Shown here piece by piece: positions 42,505 through 50,663 of a DNA stretch of 64,000 bases. This DNA comes from SIAQ01 sp964484265 (lineage in GTDB: Bacteria > Planctomycetota > Planctomycetia > Gemmatales > Gemmataceae). The stretch is from the NCBI GenBank assembly GCA_964484265.1, contig CAZAFH010000023.1:1-64000 (forward strand). Direction: 5' to 3'. Below the pieces are notes generated by a model. That model did not search any database, was not told the origin of the DNA, and saw only the letters and a list, made by a program, of their open reading frames with translations. The first letter of the stretch is position 1, and every line of letters begins with the position of its first letter. Made by a program: the position numbers and the translations under genes.

Positions 42505-42562
42505 GCCGCTTGCGGCTTAGCGCTCAACAGGGCGCCCTGCTGAGCGCTAAGCCGCAAGCGGC
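42505..42562. repeat. perfect 22-bp inverted repeat (family a)
   Basis: Arms 42505-42526 and 42541-42562 are perfectly complementary with a 14-nt loop containing its own GGCGCC. It lies between the MgtE stop and the sulfatase start (both minus strand). Confidence 0.93.
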
Positions 42563-42592
42563 AGAACACGGAAGTTGCAAATTATTCCTCCC

Positions 42593-43957
42593 TTACCGAA
42601 TCAAATAGTTCAGCAACAAGGACGCAAGCCCCAGGACGAAGAAGAAGCCGCACATGTCGGTGATGGTTGTCAGAATTGGCCCCGCGGCGATGGCGGGATC
42701 GACCTTGAGACGCTTGAGGATCAAAGGGATGGAACCACCGATCGAGACGGCCACTACCGTGTTCAAGCAGAGGGCGATGCCGACGACCAGGCCGAGAAAT
42801 GGGTTCGCATGCCAAATCCAGGCGACGAGAGCGATGAGCAGGCCCAGCACGACGCCATTGATCAGGCCGACGGATATCTCTTTCATCCAGACGTAAAAAA
42901 GGTCGCGCGGGCGGACCAACCCAAGCGCGAGTTCGCGCAGGCTGACGGCCACGGCCTGGTTGCCGCTGCATCCGCTCATGTCGGAAATGATCGGCAGGAA
43001 AATCGCCAAAGCGATGACGGCTTGCAGCGTATCCTGAAAGATTGCGATGACGCTCGCGGCAGCGATATTGAGGAGAATATTGACGCACAGCCAGGCCAGT
43101 CGGCTGCGCGTTCGGCGCAGGAGCGGCATGGTGCGGATTTCATCGCCGACGATGCCCTGCGACTTGAGGTAATCGCTGCCCTGGCGGTTGCGCCATGCCT
43201 CATCGACAGCGCCCTTTTGCACGACGCCTGCGAGCTTGCCGTGCGCGTCGACGACGGGCACGCCGAGAAAATGGTGACGATCGAAGAAATCGGCGAGTTC
43301 GTCGAGGTGAGTCTTGTCCGACACCGACAACGGCTCGCGAATCATGATCTCCGCGATCGAACGCCTGGGATCCGCGAGTAGCAAATCGCGCAGGCGCAGC
43401 ACGCCAGTCAATCGCTTATCGGCATCACACACATAGGCGTACTGTATTTCGTAGTCGCGATATTTGTCTGCGTGGGTCCGCAGGTCATCGACGACGTCGG
43501 CGACGCGAAACTGCTCTGGAAAACGCAGAAATTCCGTCACCATCAACCCGCCGGCGACGTCGTCGGCGTATCGGCTCAATGCTCGAGCGTCCGCCGCCTC
43601 CTCCGGATCCATCTCCCGAAGGATCGCCTCGGCGTCCTTGGCATTCATGTCGCCGATCAGATCCGCTTGCTCGTCGCTGGGCAGTTCGTCGATGATGCCC
43701 GCGGCAGTTTTTGGATGCATCTGATCGATCAAGGCAAGCGCCTGAACGTCGGGCAACTGGCCAAGCAACCGGGCGGCATCGTCGGGACTGAGTTTCGTCA
43801 GGATGCGATTCTGCGCTTCCCGCGTCAGACGCGACATCGCCAGTGTCGCATCCCCGGACGACAGCTGCTCGATAAACTCGGCTAATGCCTCTGGCGTGCC
43901 GGTTTCCGATAGCCTGGCGAGTTCGTCCCATGGTTCTGGTCCGCCGTTTTCCGGCAT
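42593..43957 (-). CDS. mgtE: magnesium transporter MgtE
   Basis: 454 aa. N-terminal superhelical domain with LPDVQALALIDQMHPKTAA and LPSDEQADLIGDM, a CBS pair (IMIREPLSVSDKTHLDELAD; FLGVPVVDAHGKLAGVV), and a five-segment pore domain with DMSGCSGNQAVAVSLRELAL. The CBS and N-domains close the channel at high cytoplasmic Mg2+. The length is normal. AGGAAGGAA lies before the ATG. It stands alone. Confidence 0.95.
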   Translation of the reverse strand: MPENGGPEPWDELARLSETGTPEALAEFIEQLSSGDATLAMSRLTREAQNRILTKLSPDDAARLLGQLPDVQALALIDQMHPKTAAGIIDELPSDEQADLIGDMNAKDAEAILREMDPEEAADARALSRYADDVAGGLMVTEFLRFPEQFRVADVVDDLRTHADKYRDYEIQYAYVCDADKRLTGVLRLRDLLLADPRRSIAEIMIREPLSVSDKTHLDELADFFDRHHFLGVPVVDAHGKLAGVVQKGAVDEAWRNRQGSDYLKSQGIVGDEIRTMPLLRRTRSRLAWLCVNILLNIAAASVIAIFQDTLQAVIALAIFLPIISDMSGCSGNQAVAVSLRELALGLVRPRDLFYVWMKEISVGLINGVVLGLLIALVAWIWHANPFLGLVVGIALCLNTVVAVSIGGSIPLILKRLKVDPAIAAGPILTTITDMCGFFFVLGLASLLLNYLIR

Positions 43958-44236
43958 GGTCGGTTCCTTCCTGTAGGGAGCGATGGAAACGGATTACTTA
44001 TACCGCGGATGCGAGAACGGAGATGAATCGCGTCGCGTTAACGAAGAGGCATGGTCCAAAAAAGCGTTTGAAACAGCGCTTCGGTTGCAGTAATCAATAG
44101 TATAGCAAGACATGAATCCCTGTCACAAGTGATTTCCTCGTAATCTCTCCCTGGGCCATTCGGCCGCCAATGCCATTCGCCTCGACCTACGCCTGTTCCG
44201 CGTATTGAAGATCGAAACCCATACAGGAGGCCAGAC

Positions 44237-46096
44237 ATGCCATGGAATCGAACTCTAGGCTCATGGCACATGAGCGAGGGCACGCAGTTCCGCGTCTGGG
44301 CGCCGGTCATCAACACACTCGAGGTGATACTGGATGGAGCGCCAACCGCCCCGCGTCTGCTCGCAAAATCGCCTGACGGATTCTTTACGGGTGTTCTCGC
44401 CGACGTCGGCCCCGGCCAGCGTTATCGCTATCGCGTGGACGGGCAGGGCCCTTTTCCCGATCCGGCTTCGCGATTCCAACCCGACGGAGTGCATGGCCCT
44501 TCCGAGGTAATCGACCCGCATGCCTTCGCTTGGACCGACGCCAGCTGGCAAGGCATCGCCATGAAGGACGCCATCATCTACGAGTTGCACGTCGGCACAT
44601 TCACGCCAGCGGGCACATTCGCCGGCGTCATGCAACGCTTGCCGGATCTGGTAAAGCTGGGCGTGACCGCGATCGAACTGATGCCCGTCGCTGACTTTCC
44701 CGGGCAGCGAAATTGGGGCTACGACGGCGTCAATCTGTTCGCGCCGGCCCGTTGCTACGGCCGACCGGACGATCTGCGCCGGCTTGTCGATGCCGCTCAT
44801 TCGCTTGGATTGGCAGTCTTTCTGGACGTTGTCTACAATCATTTCGGTCCTGATGGCAACTACATGGGATTCTACAGCCCATGCTATTTCTCCAAGACGC
44901 ATCAATCGCCCTGGGGCGCCGGGCTGAATTTCGACGGCGAGAATAGCCTTCCCGTGCGCGATTACTTCATCGAGAATGCCCTCCACTGGATTCACGAGTA
45001 CCACATCGACGGCTTGCGACTCGATGCAACCCATGCGATCGTCGATAACAGCCCGCGGCATTTCTTGGCGGAATTCTCGACACGCGTACGCGCAGGCTGC
45101 GCGGGGCGGAACGTGCTGCTCATTGCCGAGGATCATCGCAATCTTGCTTACATGATGAAACCAGTGCGAGACGGCGGATTCGGGCTCGACGGCGTGTGGG
45201 CGGACGATTTTCACCATCACGTTCGCAGGCATTTGGCTGGCGATCATGAAGGCTACTACAGCGATTTCACGGGTTCCTCCGAGGATCTCGCTGCCACGGT
45301 TCGACAAGGCTGGTTTTTCACGGGACAACATTCCGCCCACCTCGACGAACCGCGCGGCAGCGATGGATCGGAGTTGCCGGCGGAGGCATTCGTCATCTGT
45401 GTGCAGAATCATGACCAAATAGGCAATCGCGCCATGGGAGATCGCTTGCATCATCAAGTGGACCTGGCTGCCTACCGAGCGGCGACGGTTTTGCTTTTGT
45501 GTGCGCCCCAGACGCCGATGCTGTTCATGGGCCAGGAGTGGGCGACCAGTGCGCCGTTTCAGTTCTTTACCGACCATAACGAGGAGCTTGGCAAACTGGT
45601 GACGGAAGGCCGACGCAAGGAATTTCGCCACTTTTCGGCATTCTCCGATCCGGCCGCGCGTGAACGGATTCCCGACCCGCAGGCGGAATCCACGTTTCTG
45701 CGCAGCCGTCTCGATTGGGGCGAGCGCGAGCGTGACCCGCACGCCGGCACCCTCCGCCTGGTTCAGGCGCTGGTAGGGTTGCGTCGCAGCGAGCCTGCAC
45801 TCCGCGCCGCTGGTCGCGACGATTACGCAATTGAAGCGATGCCGAACGGACTGTTGCTGCTGAAACGAACCGCTGCGTCCGAGCCGACGTTATTGATCGT
45901 CATCAATCTCGATTCGAAAGCCGAAGTCGATTTACAAGGCCATGCATTCCTGAAAGGGCTGTCGTGGGACATATTGCTCAACACGGAAGATCCCGCCTTC
46001 ACGTCGAAGCCATCGCAGCCTCGCATCGAACTTTCCGATTCCGCCGCCTGGATCGCGTTTCAATCGCCAGGCGCTGTCATCCTCAAGGAACGATGA
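44237..46096 (+). CDS. treZ: malto-oligosyltrehalose trehalohydrolase
   Basis: 619 aa. An N-terminal carbohydrate-binding-like domain (FRVWAPVINTLEVILDG) precedes a GH13 catalytic barrel: YELHVGTFTPAGTF, DVVYNHFGPDGNY, the nucleophile Asp in DGLRLDATHAI, the acid Glu in LLIAEDHRN, and the third acid in CVQNHDQIGNR. It releases trehalose from maltooligosyl-trehalose. AGGAGG lies 6 nt before the ATG. treY, treS and glycogen genes are not adjacent. The downstream ECF gene starts 62 nt later and may share a transcript. Confidence 0.94.
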   Translation: MPWNRTLGSWHMSEGTQFRVWAPVINTLEVILDGAPTAPRLLAKSPDGFFTGVLADVGPGQRYRYRVDGQGPFPDPASRFQPDGVHGPSEVIDPHAFAWTDASWQGIAMKDAIIYELHVGTFTPAGTFAGVMQRLPDLVKLGVTAIELMPVADFPGQRNWGYDGVNLFAPARCYGRPDDLRRLVDAAHSLGLAVFLDVVYNHFGPDGNYMGFYSPCYFSKTHQSPWGAGLNFDGENSLPVRDYFIENALHWIHEYHIDGLRLDATHAIVDNSPRHFLAEFSTRVRAGCAGRNVLLIAEDHRNLAYMMKPVRDGGFGLDGVWADDFHHHVRRHLAGDHEGYYSDFTGSSEDLAATVRQGWFFTGQHSAHLDEPRGSDGSELPAEAFVICVQNHDQIGNRAMGDRLHHQVDLAAYRAATVLLLCAPQTPMLFMGQEWATSAPFQFFTDHNEELGKLVTEGRRKEFRHFSAFSDPAARERIPDPQAESTFLRSRLDWGERERDPHAGTLRLVQALVGLRRSEPALRAAGRDDYAIEAMPNGLLLLKRTAASEPTLLIVINLDSKAEVDLQGHAFLKGLSWDILLNTEDPAFTSKPSQPRIELSDSAAWIAFQSPGAVILKER

Positions 46097-46158
46097 ACAA
46101 CCTGCGAAAAAAAGTCGCAATCGGATTGCCATCCGGATTCGTCTAGTAGGATGAGGGT

Positions 46159-46728
46159 ATGAGTGAACTTGCGGTGAGCACCCGGGAAAAGCAGCGTGAT
46201 GCGGAGTCCGACGGAGCCGTTATGGATACCGATGCGGACTTCGTGGGCGCGTTCAATGGGATGCGCACGGAACTCGTCAGCACGTTGTACTATGTCCTGG
46301 GCAATCAGGATGACGCCCAAGACGTGGCCCAGGAGGTGTTCATTAAATGCTGGCGAACGCGAGACTCATTGACCGATGTAAAAAATCTGCGGGCCTGGAT
46401 ATTCCGGGTCGGGATCAACGCCGCCAAGGATCTCCAGCGAAACGCCTGGCGCCGCCGAGCCAAGCCGTTCGGCGACAATCCGCCGCCCGAATCGCCAGGC
46501 GTGGCGATCACGCCTGGAGACACGCTGGTCAACAAAGAGTTGATGGAGCGCCTGCGTAAGGCGCTGATGGAGCTTCGGAACGAGGAAAAAGAGGTATTCC
46601 TTTTGCGTCAGAATGGCGATTTGACGTATGAGGAAATAGCAGACATGCGGCGAACACCGGTGGGGACGGTCAAGACCCAGATGCGTTCCGCCTTGCAGAA
46701 ACTACGCCGTGTGCTGAAAGAACCGTGA
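46159..46728 (+). CDS. ECF-family sigma factor (partner of macroglobulin-like anti-sigma)
   Basis: 189 aa. A 30-residue N-terminal extension, then region 2 (LYYVLGNQDDAQDVAQEVFI, NLRAWIFRVGINAAKD) and region 4 (LRNEEKEVFLLRQNGDLTYE then RRTPVGTVKTQMRSAL). Its TGA shares one base with the ATG of the large anti-sigma gene (TGATG), a tight coupling. It probably controls an envelope-stress regulon that includes the downstream genes. Confidence 0.93.
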   Translation: MSELAVSTREKQRDAESDGAVMDTDADFVGAFNGMRTELVSTLYYVLGNQDDAQDVAQEVFIKCWRTRDSLTDVKNLRAWIFRVGINAAKDLQRNAWRRRAKPFGDNPPPESPGVAITPGDTLVNKELMERLRKALMELRNEEKEVFLLRQNGDLTYEEIADMRRTPVGTVKTQMRSALQKLRRVLKEP

Positions 46729-49700
46729 TGACTATGCTACCTTGCGAATCGTGTCGAGAACAACTGCTCGATTACCTGTACGACCTGTTGGACGAAGCCG
46801 AACGGGCGGAGTTCGATGCGCACCTGCGTGCCTGCCCGGCATGCGCAGCCGAGCTTGCCGTCGCTCGAAGCCAGCAGAGTTTGTTGAAACACGCCGCCCA
46901 CGCCGTTCCGCACGTGCCTGAGTTTACCGCGCCGAAGGACGAGCCAGCAGCACTTTCGCCGGCCGCACAGAACACGCAACCCGCGGCCGAACCGCCCGTT
47001 GCGCCGCGACGATCATTGTGGTCTCGGTCCTGGGTGATCTGGTCGGCTGCGGCAGCGATATTCGTCATAGTGTCGGCGGGCGTCTCCTATTACAATCATT
47101 TCCTCGCAAGCCATCAGCGCATGCTGACTCAGGCGCGGAAAAATCTCCGCGATCTCGATTCGGCCTATGCCGCGCTGCCTGCTAAATATGCTGCCCTGCA
47201 ACAGTCCGCCACGCGCGAGGCGCGGAGCAAGATTGGCCCGCATTTGCATGTCGTCGGGCCGACGACGTTCCAGCCGAATGCGCGAGGCCACATTCAAGTT
47301 TCCGTGCGCTCGACGGACGGTAAGCTGTCCGCCGCCGACCTTCGCGTGAAGCTGATCGACGAGAAAGCGGGGAAGGCCCAAACCCTGCAGATGCTGCATT
47401 CGCAGACCGATGTCAACGGACCGGCCCGCATCGAGATCGACCCAGGTCTTGCCAAGACGGCGGGCGAGTTGAAAATCGTCGTGGAAGCTCGCACCACCGA
47501 GGGCGTCGCCGTCGTGGAAGAGGCGATTCGTCTCGCCGCTCCAAGTTTTGTCGCCCGAATCGACACCAATAAATCAGTCTATGCGATCCCCGATGTTCTG
47601 TTCTGCCGGGCTTTGCTTCTGGACCGTTATAGCTTGCACCCGCCGGAACACGCGATTCCACTTCGCCTCGATCTCGTCGATCCAGCGGGCAAGGTCGTGC
47701 GATCGACCCAGGCCCGTACTGGGGCGGGCGGCACATTGGCGGCGGAATTTGCGCTTGAAGAAAACTACGTTGCCGGCAAGTACTCGATCCGCGTCCAGCC
47801 GGTTGACCCGGGCAAAGACATCGTGCAGGCGGCGACCTCTGCGATCGACGTGCTGCGCGAAACGGATGTTCCCGATGTCCAGTTCGACGTGGACCGCTTT
47901 CTACCGGGCGAAATCGCAAGCGGATTCCTGCGATCGACCCCCAAAAAACTACCGGCAAACGCGCAGGTGCAGCTTGGCCAGGCCGCGCCGGTTGCCGTCG
48001 TGATTCAGCCGTATCAAGAGCAAGCCATGCGGGTGGCCCCTGGCAGTCCCAACGCCGGCGGCGGCGGGATGATGGGCGCTGCACAGACGGCGAAAGCTCA
48101 GGGCAACGCCAACCTCTCCAATATCACGGGACGGTTTCAAATCCCTGTACCCAAGAACCTGCCGCCCGGCGTGAGCCGACTGCCGATCGTGATTCAGTTC
48201 GGCGCCGGCAAAGAAAAGCGCGAAATCAAAGCTGACCTGCCGATCGCCCCGACCGATTTCGCAGTCGATTTCTTCCCCGAGGGCGGCGACCTGATCGCCA
48301 AGGTCAAGAATCGCGTCTTCTACCGCGTCCGTTCGAAATCCGGCCAATCCGTGCAGGGTGAGGGCAGCCTCATCGTCTTGCACGAAAAAGGCGTCATCGA
48401 CTCGCACTATGAAAATGGCCTGGGATACTTCGAATTCGTGCCAGATGTCAAGGAAAAGTACACGGTTCGCCTGACCACGCCGATCAAGGTGGAGGAGTTG
48501 AGCGATCCATTCGCCAAGCTGCCCATCCAGCTTGAGGGTCTGGTGTTGCATGTGCCAAGTGCCGTCGGACGCCAGGGTGATCCGATCCACGTTCGCCTGC
48601 GTCATCGAGGCGTCGATCGCAAGCTCTTGATCGTGGCTGAATGCCGAGGCCAAATCGTCGATCAACGCTGGATCGATGCCAAGCCAGGTTCCACCGAAGT
48701 GACGCTGCAACCGACCGCCGAGGCGTTTGGCATGGTCCGCGTGATGGCGTACGAAGTCGTTCTGGGCGGCGAGAAAGGTGCAAGAGCGCCGCCTCCGGAC
48801 CTCAGACTCAGGCCCGTGGCCGAGCGGCTTGTGTTTCGTGCGGCTGCGCAGGGAATGAAAATCCGTGCCGCATTGAACGCTCAGCAATTCCAGGAAGGCC
48901 GGCGCGTCAAGGCCAACATCGAGACGCTGGATGAAAAAGATCGACACACACCGGCGTATCTGTTGGCCTGTGTCGTGGACGGCCGCTTCCAGAACCGTCC
49001 CCGCGGTCTTGCCGCCCATTTCCAGCTATTCAACGAGGTCCGCACGGGCGCCGACCTGGAAGACGTACAACTCGTCGTCAACGATTCTTCCGAGTCGATT
49101 CGAGCCTTGGAACGGTTCCTGGGAACGCACGGCTGGCGTCGCTGGAAACAGGAAGTGCCAGCCGAGGCTGCCGAATTCGGCGTGCGAGGGATCGTATTCA
49201 GCACGGAAAACACGCCGCTCACGGTCCTGGCCGATCAAACCGAAATGGCGCTGGTCGCCGCGCTGACGCCGATCCACAAGAGCGCATTCATGGAAAAGAA
49301 CGAGTTGGAAGGTCATCGCGATCAAGCCGTGGCTCAGGTCAACCTCGCCCTCGCCAATCTTTCACTGTTCGAGGCCAGCGTTCGGGAACGCATCGGCATC
49401 GCCTTTGGCGCCGTCGTCGTCGGTTGCCTGGCGCTCAGCCTGATTCTGATGATCGTCGGCACGATTCGCATCGCCCGCACCCAGCGCCCCGCGACCGCAT
49501 TATTTGGCACGGCCTTTGGTTCGCTCGTCGCATGCATCGTCCTCATCGTCATCGGGCGAAACAGTCTCAGTTTCGGATCCACGAATACGGAACAAGCCGT
49601 GGGCCCGCTGCCGTTATTTGATGTCGCGCAAAAACTCGAGAACGCCATGAGGATGCCGGCCCAGCACGCCGTGCGCGATCGCCAAATCGTCGGCGTCTTC

Positions 49701-50267
49701 GCGATGGCCGCTCCCGAAAAACGGCACGAGCAGCAAAAAGCCGAGATTCAAGCGCTAGCCCAGACGAGGGTCTATTCCAATATGCACAACGTCTCGAAAG
49801 CCCTTGCCATGCGTGACGGAACGATCGCAGTCGATAAGAAGCAAGACCAGCAGCGCGTTCTGCGCAATCTTCAATGGACCGATCGTCTCAATCAGGCACG
49901 CGGCGGAATCCGCGAATCCGAGGCTGCGAAGCTCGACGCGAAAAAAGGCGCCGTACCAGTTGCCAAGGGAAGTCCCGAGAAGAAGGTCGCTGAGAAGACG
50001 CAACCGCCAATATCCCCGCCGGGCGCGCCGAAAGTCGCGGACAATCGTCGGCGCTCGCCGGAGTTCGCTTACGAATACAGCCCCGAATTGGCCTTCGACA
50101 CGCTCCTTTGGCATCCTTCGCTGTGGCTCCCCGAAGGGCGCGGGCAGGTTCACTTCGATCTCGCCGCCGGCCAGGCAAGCTACCGTCTGCTCATCCTCGG
50201 GCATGGCCACACCGGACGTTTCGGTTTCTTCGAAAAAAGCCTCGACGTGCCAGGCATCGGGCGGTAG
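46728..50267 (+). CDS. membrane anti-sigma factor fused to macroglobulin-like ectodomains
   Basis: 1179 aa from ATG 46728 (a GTG one codon earlier is possible). An HC2 zinc finger (CESC, then HLRACPAC) at residues 6-40 marks an anti-sigma factor; the first membrane segment is at about 102-121. The large outside part has macroglobulin-type beta domains: ARIDTNKSVYAIPDVLFCRA (MG2-like) and VDFFPEGGDLIAKVKNRVFY. Two membrane segments follow near 886-910 and 925-945, then a cell-facing region ending WHPSLWLPEGRGQVHFDL, which resembles the start of an A2M domain. No thioester motif is seen. It is probably a sensor for protease or envelope damage. Confidence 0.75.
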   Translation: MTMLPCESCREQLLDYLYDLLDEAERAEFDAHLRACPACAAELAVARSQQSLLKHAAHAVPHVPEFTAPKDEPAALSPAAQNTQPAAEPPVAPRRSLWSRSWVIWSAAAAIFVIVSAGVSYYNHFLASHQRMLTQARKNLRDLDSAYAALPAKYAALQQSATREARSKIGPHLHVVGPTTFQPNARGHIQVSVRSTDGKLSAADLRVKLIDEKAGKAQTLQMLHSQTDVNGPARIEIDPGLAKTAGELKIVVEARTTEGVAVVEEAIRLAAPSFVARIDTNKSVYAIPDVLFCRALLLDRYSLHPPEHAIPLRLDLVDPAGKVVRSTQARTGAGGTLAAEFALEENYVAGKYSIRVQPVDPGKDIVQAATSAIDVLRETDVPDVQFDVDRFLPGEIASGFLRSTPKKLPANAQVQLGQAAPVAVVIQPYQEQAMRVAPGSPNAGGGGMMGAAQTAKAQGNANLSNITGRFQIPVPKNLPPGVSRLPIVIQFGAGKEKREIKADLPIAPTDFAVDFFPEGGDLIAKVKNRVFYRVRSKSGQSVQGEGSLIVLHEKGVIDSHYENGLGYFEFVPDVKEKYTVRLTTPIKVEELSDPFAKLPIQLEGLVLHVPSAVGRQGDPIHVRLRHRGVDRKLLIVAECRGQIVDQRWIDAKPGSTEVTLQPTAEAFGMVRVMAYEVVLGGEKGARAPPPDLRLRPVAERLVFRAAAQGMKIRAALNAQQFQEGRRVKANIETLDEKDRHTPAYLLACVVDGRFQNRPRGLAAHFQLFNEVRTGADLEDVQLVVNDSSESIRALERFLGTHGWRRWKQEVPAEAAEFGVRGIVFSTENTPLTVLADQTEMALVAALTPIHKSAFMEKNELEGHRDQAVAQVNLALANLSLFEASVRERIGIAFGAVVVGCLALSLILMIVGTIRIARTQRPATALFGTAFGSLVACIVLIVIGRNSLSFGSTNTEQAVGPLPLFDVAQKLENAMRMPAQHAVRDRQIVGVFAMAAPEKRHEQQKAEIQALAQTRVYSNMHNVSKALAMRDGTIAVDKKQDQQRVLRNLQWTDRLNQARGGIRESEAAKLDAKKGAVPVAKGSPEKKVAEKTQPPISPPGAPKVADNRRRSPEFAYEYSPELAFDTLLWHPSLWLPEGRGQVHFDLAAGQASYRLLILGHGHTGRFGFFEKSLDVPGIGR

Positions 50268-50296
50268 CGCTCAGTCACAAAAAAACTCCGTGTCTG

Positions 50297-50352
50297 CCGC
50301 TTGCGGCTTAGCGCTCAGCATGGTGCCCTGTTGAGCGCTAAGCCGCAAGCGG
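50297..50352. repeat. inverted repeat (family a)
   Basis: Arms about 50297-50318 and 50331-50352 match at 21 of 22 positions. It lies 30 nt after the anti-sigma gene stop, where it may end transcription. Confidence 0.9.
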
Positions 50353-50579
50353 AAAACTCAAATCGGGAAAATTCAATAGGACGGAATAGCTGACGCATCT
50401 CACAAATACCAACCGCATCGACCAATTTGCCTCATCGTCAATACCACTTCCGAGAGCAGACTCCGGCAGCGACCCCACGGAAAACAGCCCGCAAAATCGG
50501 TACGACTTTCCCAATCGGCCGGGGAACGAGCAAATTGGTCCCGTCTTCGGGTTATGCTCTTCCGCCCTGGTTTCGATAC

Positions 50580-50588
50580 TGATAGAAT
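50580..50588 (+). promoter_or_regulatory. extended -10 promoter for HTH-acidic-TM gene
   Basis: TGATAGAAT (TGn plus TAGAAT, 5 of 6) lies 75 nt before the ATG at 50664. The -35 (TTCCGC) is weak, as expected for an extended -10. Confidence 0.4.
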
Positions 50589-50663
50589 AAAGGAGATGCG
50601 CGTGTTGTTCCAGCTGCGTCGATAATCCCGGCAATGTGATCCGTCGCCAAGCAACGAAAAGGG

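Larger units (their letters stand above)
50268..50663. other. 396-nt intergenic region
   Basis: Contains the family-a hairpin (50297-50352) and an extended -10 at 50580-50588 for the next gene. The middle part (50360-50560) shows no gene or site that I can support. Confidence 0.5.

Noticed and set aside
44261..45742. Minus-strand 493-codon frame inside treZ
   Set aside because: The plus strand has all GH13 catalytic motifs; the antisense frame lacks any domain.
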